Positions 36,279 through 45,330 of a DNA stretch of 64,000 bases are shown one piece after another (position 1 is the first letter of the stretch; the number at the start of each line of letters is the position of its first letter). Origin of the DNA: Sphingomonas sp. Leaf32 (GTDB taxonomy: Bacteria > Pseudomonadota > Alphaproteobacteria > Sphingomonadales > Sphingomonadaceae); the NCBI RefSeq assembly GCF_001421765.1, contig NZ_LMLA01000003.1, positions 1 to 64,000 of the forward strand. Direction: 5' to 3'. The notes below the pieces were generated by a model, which was given only the letters and a program-made list of their open reading frames with translations, had not been told where the DNA came from and did no database searches. The translations under genes were made by a program, and so were the position numbers.

Positions 36279-36358
36279 GGGCGTCTCATAGCGCTTGGCC
36301 GCCGCCATGCAACGCAACGAATCTTGACGGACGGGCAAACGCCGCTACCCAAGGCGCC

Positions 36359-36841
36359 ATGAGCCAGCCCGTTGCCGACAGCCTGATCCCGTATGACGAG
36401 ATCGTCCAGGAAGCCCTGCGCGCCGTTGTCGGCCGCGTGCTGGGACAGGTTTCCGCCACCGGCGCGCTGCCCGGTGAGCATCACTTCTACATCACCTTCA
36501 AGACGCAGGCCCCCGGCGTCGACATCCCGAAGCGGCTGGTCGAGCGGTTTCCGGACGAGATGACGATCGTCATCCAGCACCGCTTCTGGGACCTGACCGT
36601 CGATGCCGAGCGCTTCTCGGTGGGGCTGAGCTTCGGCGGCATCCCGTCGACGCTGGTCATTCCCTATGCCGCGATCACCGGCTTCCACGACCCGGCGGTC
36701 AATTTTGAGCTGCGGTTCCAGGCGAATGACGAGCCGGGCGACGAACCCGAACCGCATGATCCGCCCGAAAACGATGCGCCGATCGCGGTCAGCGAGGACG
36801 GGTCGAACGTCGTCGCGGTGGACTTCAAGCGCAAGAAGTGA
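36359..36841 (+). CDS. sspB: SspB-type ClpXP adaptor
   Basis: A 160-residue SspB-like protein of the alphaproteobacterial type. The N-terminal peptide-binding domain has LIPYDEIVQEALRAVVGRVL and HHFYITFKTQAPGVDIPKRL, then EMTIVIQHRFWDLTV. An acidic, disordered linker (GDEPEPHDPPEND) leads to a short hydrophobic ClpX-binding tail ([10 protein letters not shown]). It brings ssrA-tagged and other substrates to ClpXP. Its stop overlaps the GTG of the next gene. Confidence 0.93.
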   Translation: MSQPVADSLIPYDEIVQEALRAVVGRVLGQVSATGALPGEHHFYITFKTQAPGVDIPKRLVERFPDEMTIVIQHRFWDLTVDAERFSVGLSFGGIPSTLVIPYAAITGFHDPAVNFELRFQANDEPGDEPEPHDPPENDAPIAVSEDGSNVVAVDFKRKK

Positions 36842-37254
36842 CGATCGAGGTCGTCGCTTCGCCCGGCGAGGACGACCGGCTGGCGATCCTCGCGGCGCTG
36901 GTCGACCATAATGACGCTGCGGTCGGGCGGACCCATCGGCGGCAGGTGGCGATCGTCGTGCGCGACGATGCAGGTGCCATCATTGGCGGGCTGTGGGGCA
37001 TGATCGGCTATCGCTGGCTGTTCGTCCAGTATCTTGCGCTGCCCGAGGCGGTGCGCGGGCAGGGGATCGGTCGCCGGTTGATGGAGCAGGCGGAGGCGGA
37101 GGCGCGCGCCGACGACTGCATCGGCATCTGGCTCGACACCTTCAGTTTCCAGGCGCGTGGTTTCTACGAGAAACTGGCCTTTGCGCATTTCGGCACGATC
37201 GACGATTTCCCGCCGGGCCATGCGCGCTTCTTCCTGTCGAAACGGATCGACTGA
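36838..37254 (+). CDS. GNAT-family N-acetyltransferase
   Basis: A 138-residue GNAT protein with the acetyl-CoA loop in [25 protein letters not shown] and the later [22 protein letters not shown] segment typical of small-molecule acetyltransferases. The substrate is unknown. GTG 36838 overlaps the sspB stop (GTGA), so it is coupled to sspB. Confidence 0.92.
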   Translation: MTIEVVASPGEDDRLAILAALVDHNDAAVGRTHRRQVAIVVRDDAGAIIGGLWGMIGYRWLFVQYLALPEAVRGQGIGRRLMEQAEAEARADDCIGIWLDTFSFQARGFYEKLAFAHFGTIDDFPPGHARFFLSKRID

Positions 37255-37276
37255 CGCTGCCACGGGTTTGATCCGC

Positions 37277-38662
37277 ATGACCGATACCCGTACCGAAACC
37301 GACTCGATCGGCGCGATCGAGGTTCCCGCCGCCGCCTATTGGGGGGCGCAGACCGAACGATCGATCGAGAATTTCCCCTTTCCCCCGTCCGAGCGGATGC
37401 CGATCGGCATCGTCCACGCGCTGGCGATCGTGAAGCAGGCGGCGGCACGGGTGAACCGGGCGCATGGCCTCGACGCCAAGATTGCCGATGCGATCGAGGC
37501 GGCGGCGGACGAGGTTATCGCAGGGCAACTCGACGACCAATTCCCGCTCGTCATCTGGCAGACCGGCAGCGGTACCCAGTCGAACATGAACGTCAATGAG
37601 GTGATCGCCGGACGCGCGAACGAGGCGCTGACGGGCACGCGCGGCGGCAAGTCGCCGGTGCATCCCAACGATCATGTGAATATGGGCCAGTCGTCGAACG
37701 ACAGCTTCCCCACCGCGCTACATGTCGCGGCGGTCGTGGCGCTGCACCGCGACCTGATCCCAGCGCTCGACCGGCTGGCGGAATCGCTGGAGGCGAAGGC
37801 AAGCGACTGGGGCGATATCGTCAAGATCGGCCGGACCCATTTGCAGGATGCGACGCCGCTGACGCTGGGTCAGGAATTTTCGGGCTATGTCGCACAGTTG
37901 CGCGATGCCTGTCGCCGGTTGCGGTCGGCGGAAGGCGACCTGTTGCGCTTGGCACAGGGCGGCACGGCGGTCGGCACGGGCCTCAACGCTGCACCCGGTT
38001 TCGCCGAGGCAGTGGCGGTGGAGATCGCGACGATCACCGGCCAAGCCTTCGTCACCGCGCCCAACAAGTTCGAGGCGCTGGCGTCGAACGACCCGCTGGT
38101 CCAGCTTTCCGGCACGCTCAACACGCTGACGGTCGCCCTCACCAAGATCGCGAACGACATCCGCCTGCTGGGATCGGGGCCGCGTTCGGGGCTGGGCGAG
38201 ATCGACCTGCCCGCCAACGAACCGGGCAGCTCGATCATGCCGGGCAAGGTCAACCCGACCCAGTGCGAGATGCTGACGATGGTCGCGGCGCAGGTGATGG
38301 GCAATCACCTGTCGGTGACGGTCGGCGGGATGCAGGGGCATCTGGAACTGAACGTCTTCAAGCCGCTGATCGGCGCGGCGGTGCTGCGCTCGATCGATCT
38401 GCTGGCGATCGGCATGACGAGTTTTGCGGAGCGCTGCGTCGACGGGATCGAGCCGAACCGCGCGCGGATCGGCGAACTGGTCGAACGGTCGCTGATGCTA
38501 GTGACCGCGCTGGCCCCTGAAATCGGATACGACAATGCCGCCAAAATCGCGAAACATGCCCATGCCGAAGGGCTGACGTTGCGCGAGGCGGGGCTGGCGC
38601 TGGGCTTGGTCGACGAGGCGATGTTCGACCGGCTGGTCCGGCCGGAGACGATGGTCGGATAG
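37277..38662 (+). CDS. fumC: Fumarate hydratase, class II
   Basis: A 461-residue iron-independent fumarase of the citric acid cycle. Signatures are [51 protein letters not shown] with the catalytic base region, [21 protein letters not shown] and the mobile serine loop [17 protein letters not shown]. Starts 22 bases after the acetyltransferase stop at ATG 37277. Length normal. Confidence 0.97.
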   Translation: MTDTRTETDSIGAIEVPAAAYWGAQTERSIENFPFPPSERMPIGIVHALAIVKQAAARVNRAHGLDAKIADAIEAAADEVIAGQLDDQFPLVIWQTGSGTQSNMNVNEVIAGRANEALTGTRGGKSPVHPNDHVNMGQSSNDSFPTALHVAAVVALHRDLIPALDRLAESLEAKASDWGDIVKIGRTHLQDATPLTLGQEFSGYVAQLRDACRRLRSAEGDLLRLAQGGTAVGTGLNAAPGFAEAVAVEIATITGQAFVTAPNKFEALASNDPLVQLSGTLNTLTVALTKIANDIRLLGSGPRSGLGEIDLPANEPGSSIMPGKVNPTQCEMLTMVAAQVMGNHLSVTVGGMQGHLELNVFKPLIGAAVLRSIDLLAIGMTSFAERCVDGIEPNRARIGELVERSLMLVTALAPEIGYDNAAKIAKHAHAEGLTLREAGLALGLVDEAMFDRLVRPETMVG

Positions 38663-38907
38663 CGGCCACCGCCGATCGCTTTCCTACACGGTGAACGGAT
38701 GCCATGCTGCCCGTTGGGGAGTGTTGCCCCGAAGTGGTTTGCCATCGTTTGACGAGCGTGGCGCACAACGCTGCGAAAACGCGGCGAGTGTGAACTTCGT
38801 GAACTTTGGCGTCGGCAATGGGTCGAATGCGTGCGGACGGCGGGGTGGCGACAGGGAACATCCCGGCCATTCCTGCGCTATATCCGTATAACTTCGGTGA
38901 GGAAAAT

Positions 38908-39126
38908 ATGGGCGCGACGACGATAGGAGCATTGGTCGGTGCGGCCATCGACAAGATGAGCGGCGATGACGATTCGAGCGTCGATGGTGCGATCAAGGGT
39001 GCCATTGTCGCCAATGTTCTGAAAGTCGTGGTGCCCCTGGCGATAACCTATGCGGTCGGCTGGGCCGTCCTGCGCGGTACGGCGGAACTGAAGGAACAAC
39101 TCTTCGAAACGGAGGATGCAGCATGA
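38908..39126 (+). CDS. Small glycine-zipper-like membrane protein
   Basis: A 72-residue protein with a Gly/Ala-rich start (MGATTIGALVGAAIDKMSG), an acidic stretch, and a hydrophobic segment (VLKVVVPLAITYAVGWAVL). ATG 38908 follows GAGG. Its stop overlaps the next ATG (ATGA), so the two small genes form a pair. Family not recognised; the upstream 245-base gap 38663-38907 shows no other gene. Confidence 0.65.
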   Translation: MGATTIGALVGAAIDKMSGDDDSSVDGAIKGAIVANVLKVVVPLAITYAVGWAVLRGTAELKEQLFETEDAA

Positions 39127-39329
39127 TCGGACGGATTATCGGCGCGCTCGTCGGGCGCGAGATGGATCGCCGCGGCGGACGCGGTGGTGCGAAGGGTGCT
39201 GCGATGGGCTGGCTGGCCGGCAGCGCGATGCGCCGCATGGGGCCGCTCGGCATGATCCTGGGTGGCGGCTATGTGGCCAAGAAGGCCTATGACCGGCGCA
39301 AGTTGGACAAGATGCGACGCGGCTACTGA
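39123..39329 (+). CDS. Small glycine-rich basic membrane-associated protein
   Basis: A 68-residue protein with GRIIGALVGREMDRRGGRGG and GPLGMILGGGYVAKKAYDRRK, alternating Gly/Ala-rich hydrophobic and strongly basic stretches, suggesting membrane association by glycine-zipper-like helices. The start overlaps the preceding stop by four bases. Function unknown; the pair probably act together. Confidence 0.65.
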   Translation: MIGRIIGALVGREMDRRGGRGGAKGAAMGWLAGSAMRRMGPLGMILGGGYVAKKAYDRRKLDKMRRGY

Positions 39330-39486
39330 CGCGTACCCGGTCTGCACCCCAAGCGGACCGGTGCCGGACGGGGCAACCCGCGACCGGCCGGACAGACCTC
39401 CACCATCGTGGACCGATGCAAGGGGCGAGGGCTTTGTGCCATCGCCCCTTGACGCCACGCGCCTGCCCGCGCGAATAGGCCGGTCC

Positions 39487-40149
39487 ATGAGCCATCTGCC
39501 AGACTCCGACCTCCACGGCTTCAAGCGCCGCGGCGTGTTGTTCGTCCTGTCTTCGCCCTCCGGTGCCGGCAAATCGACCATCGCGCGCAAGCTGCTCGCC
39601 GCCGAGGATGACTTGTCGATGTCGGTTTCGGCGACGACCCGTGCCCCCCGGCCGGGCGAGACCGATGGCAAGGAATATCATTTCGTCGATCTCGAAGAAT
39701 TCCGCCGGATGGTTTCCGACCATGAGTTCCTCGAATGGGCGCATGTGTTCGACAACCGCTATGGCACGCCACGCGCACCGGTCGAGGCGATGCTGAGCGC
39801 GGGCAAGGACGTCCTGTTCGACATCGACTGGCAGGGCGCGCAGCAACTGTTCCAGATCGCCGGCGGCGACGTGGTGCGGGTGTTCATCCTGCCGCCGTCG
39901 ATGGCCGAACTGCGCCAGCGGCTGGTATCGCGCAACACCGACAGCGCGGAAGTGATCGAGGGTCGGATGGCCCGCGCGGCGGCCGAGGTCAGCCACTGGG
40001 ACGGCTATGACTATGTGCTGGTCAACGACGATGTCGAGGATTGCTTCCGCAAGGTGCAGACGATCCTCGCCGCCGAACGCCTGCGCCGGTCGCGGCAGAC
40101 CGGGGTCATTGGGTTCATCCGCAAATTGATGCGCGGACCGGGCGAGTAG
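39487..40149 (+). CDS. gmk: Guanylate kinase
   Basis: A 220-residue enzyme phosphorylating GMP to GDP. The P-loop is VLSSPSGAGKSTIARK; GMP-binding residues lie in SVSATTRAPRPGETDGKEYHFVD and EFLEWAHVFDNRYGTPR; and the lid segment includes RNTDSAEVIEGRMA. Cytosolic, essential. ATG 39487 gives a standard length. Stands between the small membrane proteins and a convergent SDR gene. Confidence 0.97.
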   Translation: MSHLPDSDLHGFKRRGVLFVLSSPSGAGKSTIARKLLAAEDDLSMSVSATTRAPRPGETDGKEYHFVDLEEFRRMVSDHEFLEWAHVFDNRYGTPRAPVEAMLSAGKDVLFDIDWQGAQQLFQIAGGDVVRVFILPPSMAELRQRLVSRNTDSAEVIEGRMARAAAEVSHWDGYDYVLVNDDVEDCFRKVQTILAAERLRRSRQTGVIGFIRKLMRGPGE

Positions 40150-40203
40150 CGGGCGATCGTACTTCGTCAACCCGAGTCACGCCCGGGGTGACGGTAAGGG
40201 TGG

Positions 40204-41415
40204 CTACGGCTGCGCGACCTTGATCCCGGCCGCGTTCGGTGCATCGGCCGCACCGATCGGCCGTTCCGAAAATACCGGATCGCCCGGAATGGTCCCTTCA
40301 TCCGCAATCCCGGCCGCGTAGGACGCGCTGGCATCGGCGCCATCGGCCTGATGCGCGCGGGGTGGCGGCAGCAGCTTCGGCCCCTCCGGCGCGCTACGCG
40401 GCGTCGATCCGCGTAGCGACAACAACATCCCCGCCGCGACGCCGATCCCGCCGAGCAGCGCGACGGTCGTCCAGGGGCGCATCTGTGCTTCGAGCGCGAG
40501 GCTCTGCTTGCGGACATACTGGTCCTGGTTCGACCGGGTGCGGCCATCGGCGCGCGGCTCGAACAGATTGTCCTTCGTGCCCGGCGCGGGCGTGGTATCG
40601 GTGGTCTGTGCCTCTTCCTTGAAGAATGCTTCCATGAAGCGGTCGGCGCTGCGCGGAAACAGGTTGCTCATCTTCGTCATTGCCATGCCGGTGCCGCCGA
40701 CGGTCAGGTCGCGCTTCTGATGCGCGGCGGCGAAGCAGATCGCCTTTGCCACCAGATCAGGGTCGTAGACGACCGGGGGCACGCGCGCGGGCTGGTCCAT
40801 GCGGTTGCGGGCGTGTTCGGGATAGGGGGTGTCGATCGCCGCCGGCTTGACCAACGTCACCGAGACCGGGCGGTCATCGGCTTCCATTTCCATGCGGAAC
40901 GCTTCGGTAAAGCCCTGCACCGCGTGTTTCATCGCGCTGTACGCGCCCTGCACCGGAACCGAGCGGTCCGACAGGATCGAACCGATATTGACTATCGCCC
41001 CGCCGCCACGCGCGGTCAGTTCGCGGGCGGCATAAAGCGATGCGGCGACCATCGCGAAATAGCCGACGTCGAACACCCGGCGCTGTTCCTCGACGCTAGT
41101 GTCGGCCAGCCGGGCATAGAGCGCGACGGCGGCGTCGTTGACCCAGGTGTCGAACCCGCCGAACGCCTCGCGCGCCTTGGCGCCGATCCGGTCGGGTGCA
41201 TCGGCGGCGGTGACGTCGATGGCGAGGTGATCGGCCTTGCCGCCGCGCAACCGGATCGCTTCCACCGCCTCGCGCAGTGCGTCTTCGTTACGGGCGACCA
41301 GCAGGACGCGGGCACCGGCCCCGGCCGCGCGGCGCGCCGTGGCGAGGCCGATGCCGGACGAGGCACCGGTGATGACGATGGTCTGTTCGGACAGCGGCTT
41401 GAGCGTGACGGCCAT
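40204..41415 (-). CDS. SDR-family oxidoreductase with C-terminal membrane extension
   Basis: A 403-residue protein. Residues 1-250 are a classical short-chain dehydrogenase: VITGASSGIGLATARRA cofactor loop, NDAA motif, the catalytic serine in VNIGSILSD and YSAMK with Tyr and Lys. Beyond about residue 260 is an unusual tail: a basic stretch, a single hydrophobic segment (TTVALLGGIGVAAGMLLSL) and a proline-rich, low-complexity end, suggesting membrane anchoring. ATG 41415 has GGGAG eight bases upstream. The substrate is unknown. 65 bases after the DUF1289 gene on the same strand. Confidence 0.88.
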   Translation of the reverse strand: MAVTLKPLSEQTIVITGASSGIGLATARRAAGAGARVLLVARNEDALREAVEAIRLRGGKADHLAIDVTAADAPDRIGAKAREAFGGFDTWVNDAAVALYARLADTSVEEQRRVFDVGYFAMVAASLYAARELTARGGGAIVNIGSILSDRSVPVQGAYSAMKHAVQGFTEAFRMEMEADDRPVSVTLVKPAAIDTPYPEHARNRMDQPARVPPVVYDPDLVAKAICFAAAHQKRDLTVGGTGMAMTKMSNLFPRSADRFMEAFFKEEAQTTDTTPAPGTKDNLFEPRADGRTRSNQDQYVRKQSLALEAQMRPWTTVALLGGIGVAAGMLLSLRGSTPRSAPEGPKLLPPPRAHQADGADASASYAAGIADEGTIPGDPVFSERPIGAADAPNAAGIKVAQP

Positions 41416-41480
41416 GATGAGACTCCCAGGGCAAACAGGTCGCGCGCCCAACGCACGGGCCGGCGCCGGGGTCCGCTAAG

Positions 41481-41687
41481 CTATTGCTCCAGAACGGCCA
41501 TCCGCTGCGGCAGCACGGTCATCACCGCCCGGCGCGCATCGCTGTCGATCGATGTCCAGCGTGCGATCTCGTCACGGGTTCGTCCGCAGCCGAGGCACCA
41601 GCCGGTGTCGGTATCGATCGAACAGACCAGCGTGCACGGACTTTCGATCGCCTGCACGGCGACCGTTTCGAACTGGTCGTCGCCCAT
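41481..41687 (-). CDS. DUF1289 protein
   Basis: A 68-residue protein with the DUF1289 cysteine pattern SPCTLVCSIDTDTGWCLGCGRTRDEIARW; the four cysteines suggest a metal or iron-sulfur site. Function not established. Starts four bases after the helicase stop, so it is translated from the same messenger. Confidence 0.92.
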   Translation of the reverse strand: MGDDQFETVAVQAIESPCTLVCSIDTDTGWCLGCGRTRDEIARWTSIDSDARRAVMTVLPQRMAVLEQ

Positions 41688-41691
41688 CGGA

Positions 41692-43152
41692 TCAGCCGGG
41701 GATGCGGACGTTCAGGAAGGCGGGGAAGGGGCCGTTCCATGCGCCGTCCTCGACCGCGTCCTGCTGGACATAGCGGGCGGGGCGCTCGTCGCGGCGTTGA
41801 TCGTACCGGTCGTCCGACCGCTCTTCGCGTTCGCGGCGCGGGCGGCGTTCCTCGCGTGTGGTGGGACGTTCCTCACGCGTGGCAGGGGCCGGGCGTTCGT
41901 CGCGTTCCGGGCGAGGCGCACGGGTCGGCTGTGCTTCCGCCTCGACGACGGCGGCGGCGGCGGGGCGGCGGCGGCCACGACGCGGGGCTTCCTCGACCGG
42001 TGCGGCCTCCGGCTCGGCGATGTCCTCTACCGGCGCGCCGCCGAGGTCGAGGACCGGAATCTTCTGTCCGGTCAGCTTTTCGATATTGGCGATATTTTCG
42101 GCATCGTCGGGCGTCACCAACGTATAGGCGATGCCGGTCGCGCCACCGCGTCCGGTGCGGCCGATGCGGTGGACATAATCGTCCGGGTGCCAGGGTGCGT
42201 CGAAGTTGAAGACATGGCTGACGCCCTTCACGTCCAGCCCGCGCGCGGCGACGTCGGACGCGACCAGGATCGACACGTCGCCCGACTTGAAGCGTTCGAG
42301 TTCGGCGATGCGCGCCGACTGGTCCATGTCGCCATGGATTTCGGCCGAGCGGAAGCGGGCGCGCTGCAGGCTCTTGTTCAGCTCGCGCACCGTCGTCTTG
42401 CGATTGCAGAAGATGATCGCGTTGCGGACCTCTTCGGTCGCCAGCAGCTGGCGCAGCACGTCGCGCTTCTTCGCGGCGGACACCGGCACGACATGCTGGG
42501 CGATGTTCAGGTTGGTCGATGCCGGGCGCGACACCTCGATCGTCTTGGGATTGTCGAGGAACTTGTCGGCCAGCTTCTTGATCGGCGGCGGCATGGTGGC
42601 CGAGAAGAGCAATGTCTGGCGCTGTTTCGGCAGCTTGGTGCAGATTTCCTCGATATCGGGGATGAACCCCATGTCGAGCATCCGGTCGGCTTCGTCGATG
42701 ACCAGCATCGAACAGCCGGTTAGCAGAATCTTGCCGCGCGTGAACAGGTCCATCAGCCGGCCCGGCGTCGCGATCAGCACGTCGACGCCTTTTTCGAGCG
42801 CGGCGAGCTGGTCGCCCATCGACACACCACCGATCAGCAACGCCATCGACAGCTTGTGGTTGGCACCGTATTTCTCGAAATTCTCGGCGACCTGCGCGGC
42901 CAGTTCGCGCGTCGGTTCGAGGATCAGCGAACGCGGCATCCGCGCCCGGCTGCGCCCCTGCGCCAGGATGTCGATCATCGGCAGCACGAACGACGCGGTC
43001 TTGCCGGTACCGGTCTGGGCGATGGCGACCAGATCGCGCATCATCAGGACCGACGGGATCGCCGCTGCCTGGATCGGGGTGGGTTCGGTATAGCCCGAAT
43101 CGTTGACGGAACGCAGCAGTTCGTCGGACAGGCCGAGATCGGCAAAGGTCAT
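41692..43152 (-). CDS. DEAD-box RNA helicase, RhlE-like
   Basis: A 486-residue ATP-dependent RNA helicase. Motifs in order: Q motif GYTEPTPIQ, Walker A AQTGTGKT, PTRELAAQ, TPGRL, DEAD in VIDEADRMLDMGF, SAT in FSATMPP, and HRIGRTGRGG. After about residue 390 comes a long Arg/Glu/Pro-rich tail (RRGRRRPAAA, REERPTTREERRPRRERE), a typical RNA-binding extension of cold-shock or ribosome-assembly helicases. ATG 43152 gives the family start MTFADLGLSDELL. Cotranscribed with the DUF1289 gene. Confidence 0.93.
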   Translation of the reverse strand: MTFADLGLSDELLRSVNDSGYTEPTPIQAAAIPSVLMMRDLVAIAQTGTGKTASFVLPMIDILAQGRSRARMPRSLILEPTRELAAQVAENFEKYGANHKLSMALLIGGVSMGDQLAALEKGVDVLIATPGRLMDLFTRGKILLTGCSMLVIDEADRMLDMGFIPDIEEICTKLPKQRQTLLFSATMPPPIKKLADKFLDNPKTIEVSRPASTNLNIAQHVVPVSAAKKRDVLRQLLATEEVRNAIIFCNRKTTVRELNKSLQRARFRSAEIHGDMDQSARIAELERFKSGDVSILVASDVAARGLDVKGVSHVFNFDAPWHPDDYVHRIGRTGRGGATGIAYTLVTPDDAENIANIEKLTGQKIPVLDLGGAPVEDIAEPEAAPVEEAPRRGRRRPAAAAVVEAEAQPTRAPRPERDERPAPATREERPTTREERRPRREREERSDDRYDQRRDERPARYVQQDAVEDGAWNGPFPAFLNVRIPG

Positions 43153-43247
43153 CGCGATTCCATGGCTGAGGAACGCAACAGGCCCGCGCTCCGATATATC
43201 CGATGGCCCCTCGCCAAAAACGCCCGAAAAGTCAAGGTTTCCGTGGG

Positions 43248-43727
43248 TCAGCGCGCCGGGACGAGCGCCCGGAACGCGGCGATGCGGCATTGGCCGCCCG
43301 AACGCGAGCGGATGACGTCGCGCGAGGCGCACATCCGGCCGTCGCCGCTGGGCTTGATATACAGGCCCGACACGAAATCGAGCGAGGGACAATCGTCGGC
43401 CAGCCGGGCGCGGATGCGGCCGCCGGTGCTGAGCAGCAGGTCGACGCTGTCGGTGCGGTTGATGGTCACCGCCGCCAGGTTTTGGAGCGGCACGCAGCGG
43501 TCGGTACGCTTTTCGACCCACTGGATCGGGGGCAGGGCGCGCGGCGCGCTGTAGGCGGCGGGGGCGAAGGGCGCACGGGGCACGCGCAGGATGATCCGCT
43601 GCACCCGCACCTCGGTGCGGATCGTGGTCGTTGCCGGTGGCGTCTCCACGGGGCGCCGCTGTGCCGCACCCGGCAGGGCGAGCAGGAGCAACATCATGGT
43701 CGCTGCGGAAAGCGGCAGGGCGGTCAC
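43248..43727 (-). CDS. Secreted protein of unknown function
   Basis: A 159-residue protein with a signal peptide (MTALPLSAATMMLLLLALPGAA). The mature part has a VEKRTDRCVPLQNLAAVTINRTDSVDLLL segment, a RMCASRDVIRSRSGGQCRI end, and four to five cysteines that could form disulfides in the periplasm. GTG 43727 is used; ATG codons within the signal are alternatives. Similar proteins seem common in sphingomonads but without a role. Confidence 0.75.
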   Translation of the reverse strand: MTALPLSAATMMLLLLALPGAAQRRPVETPPATTTIRTEVRVQRIILRVPRAPFAPAAYSAPRALPPIQWVEKRTDRCVPLQNLAAVTINRTDSVDLLLSTGGRIRARLADDCPSLDFVSGLYIKPSGDGRMCASRDVIRSRSGGQCRIAAFRALVPAR

Positions 43728-43803
43728 GCGGAGATCATCCTATGATGAGATTTAACCTCAGATGAACTGGCGGCAAGGGGCGGCGGGATGCTAACCCGTT
43801 AGG

Positions 43804-45246
43804 ATGACGTTGCCTGCCATCGCCGCCATGATCGCCGACGCCCGCAGCGCGTTCGGCGACCGGATCGTTACCACCGACGCCGACCGGATCGCGCCGTGGC
43901 TGACCGACTGGCGCGGGCGGTATCGCGGGACCAGCGCCGCGCTGTTCGAGCCGGCGGATACGCGCCAGGTCGCGGCGCTGGTCACGCTGGCCGGACGGCA
44001 CGGCGTCGCGCTGGTGCCGCAGGGGGGCAATACGTCGATGGTCGGCGGGGCGACGCCGCCGGCCGACGGTTCGGCGGTGCTGCTGTCGCTCCGCCGGCTG
44101 AACCGCATTCGCCACATCGGCGAGGGGCAGGCGGTGGCGGAGGCTGGTGTTATCCTGCAAACTCTGCACGAGGCCGCCGCCGCTGTGCGGCAGCGCTTTC
44201 CCCTCACCCTCGGCGCGCGGGGGAGCGCTACGATCGGCGGCCTCACTGCGACCAATGCCGGGGGTACGCAGGTGCTGCGCTGGGGCAATATGCGGCGGCT
44301 GGTGCTGGGCGTCGAGGCGGTGCTGCCGGATGGGAGCGTGCATGACGGCCTTGCCGCGCTGCCCAAGGACAATCGCGGCTATGACCTGACGCAATTGCTG
44401 GTCGGGGCGGAGGGGACACTGGGCATCGTAACCGCCGTCACGCTGAAGCTGGTCCCGGCGGTCGCGGAGCGGGCGGTGGCATGGGTCGGGATCGCCGATC
44501 CGCAGGCGGGGCTGAACCTGTTGCGACGGATGCAGGCGGCGACCGACCGGATCGAGAGTTTCGAGATCATCCCCGCCGATACGCTGGCGCTGGCGGTCGC
44601 GCATGTGCCCGGCGCCCGCACGCCGCTGTCGGGCGAGTATCCGTGGCAGTTGCTGATCGAGGCGGTGGCCGCCCCCGGCCAATCGCCGCCGGGGCCGCTG
44701 TTGGAGGAATTGCTGGCAGACGGCATTGAGGCCGGGCTCGTCGCCGATGCCGTGCTGGCGATCAGCGAGACGCAGGCGGAGGCGTTCTGGACGCTGCGCG
44801 ATTCGCTGTCGGCGGCGGAGAAGTCGACCGGGCCAGCGGTCCAGCACGACATTTCGGTGCCGGTCGCCGCCATGCCGCGCTTCATGGTCGAGGCTGCGCG
44901 GGCGGCGGAGGCGCGCTTTCCGGGGAGCCATGCCACCGCCTTCGGCCATCTGGGCGACGGCAATGTCCATTTCCACGTTCGCGCCCCCGCAGGCGTCGAT
45001 CCGGCACGCTGGTATGCCGAGGATGCGCCGGTCGTCACCCGCTTCGTCCACGATGCGGTGACGGCGGCGGGCGGATCGATCTCCGCCGAACATGGCATCG
45101 GGCAGATGAAGCTCGGCGAACTGGAACGGCTCGGCCCGCCCGCGCGGCTGGCGGCGCTGCGCGCGATCAAGCGCGGGCTGGACCCCGACAACCTGTTCAA
45201 TCCCGGCAAACTCGTATCGCTTGCGCCCCGCATCGCCAATCCATAG
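43804..45246 (+). CDS. FAD-linked D-2-hydroxyacid dehydrogenase-like oxidoreductase
   Basis: A 480-residue VAO/PCMH flavoprotein. The FAD domain has LVPQGGNTSMVGGATPP and LTLGARGSATIGGLTATNAGGTQVLRWGN. The C-terminal domain has the metal ligands in FGHLGDGNVHFHV and the EHGIGQMKLGEL end. It resembles D-2-hydroxyglutarate and D-lactate dehydrogenases that pass electrons to quinone or ETF; substrate not assigned. Start ATG 43804. The next gene, sapC, is 84 bases away. Confidence 0.92.
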   Translation: MTLPAIAAMIADARSAFGDRIVTTDADRIAPWLTDWRGRYRGTSAALFEPADTRQVAALVTLAGRHGVALVPQGGNTSMVGGATPPADGSAVLLSLRRLNRIRHIGEGQAVAEAGVILQTLHEAAAAVRQRFPLTLGARGSATIGGLTATNAGGTQVLRWGNMRRLVLGVEAVLPDGSVHDGLAALPKDNRGYDLTQLLVGAEGTLGIVTAVTLKLVPAVAERAVAWVGIADPQAGLNLLRRMQAATDRIESFEIIPADTLALAVAHVPGARTPLSGEYPWQLLIEAVAAPGQSPPGPLLEELLADGIEAGLVADAVLAISETQAEAFWTLRDSLSAAEKSTGPAVQHDISVPVAAMPRFMVEAARAAEARFPGSHATAFGHLGDGNVHFHVRAPAGVDPARWYAEDAPVVTRFVHDAVTAAGGSISAEHGIGQMKLGELERLGPPARLAALRAIKRGLDPDNLFNPGKLVSLAPRIANP

Positions 45247-45330
45247 ACACGGCCCTTGAGGCTCGCCCGGGGGGGCGGCCGCCCGGCAAGGTATCGCCGG
45301 GCCGACCATAGAGTATCTGGAGACCCTGAA

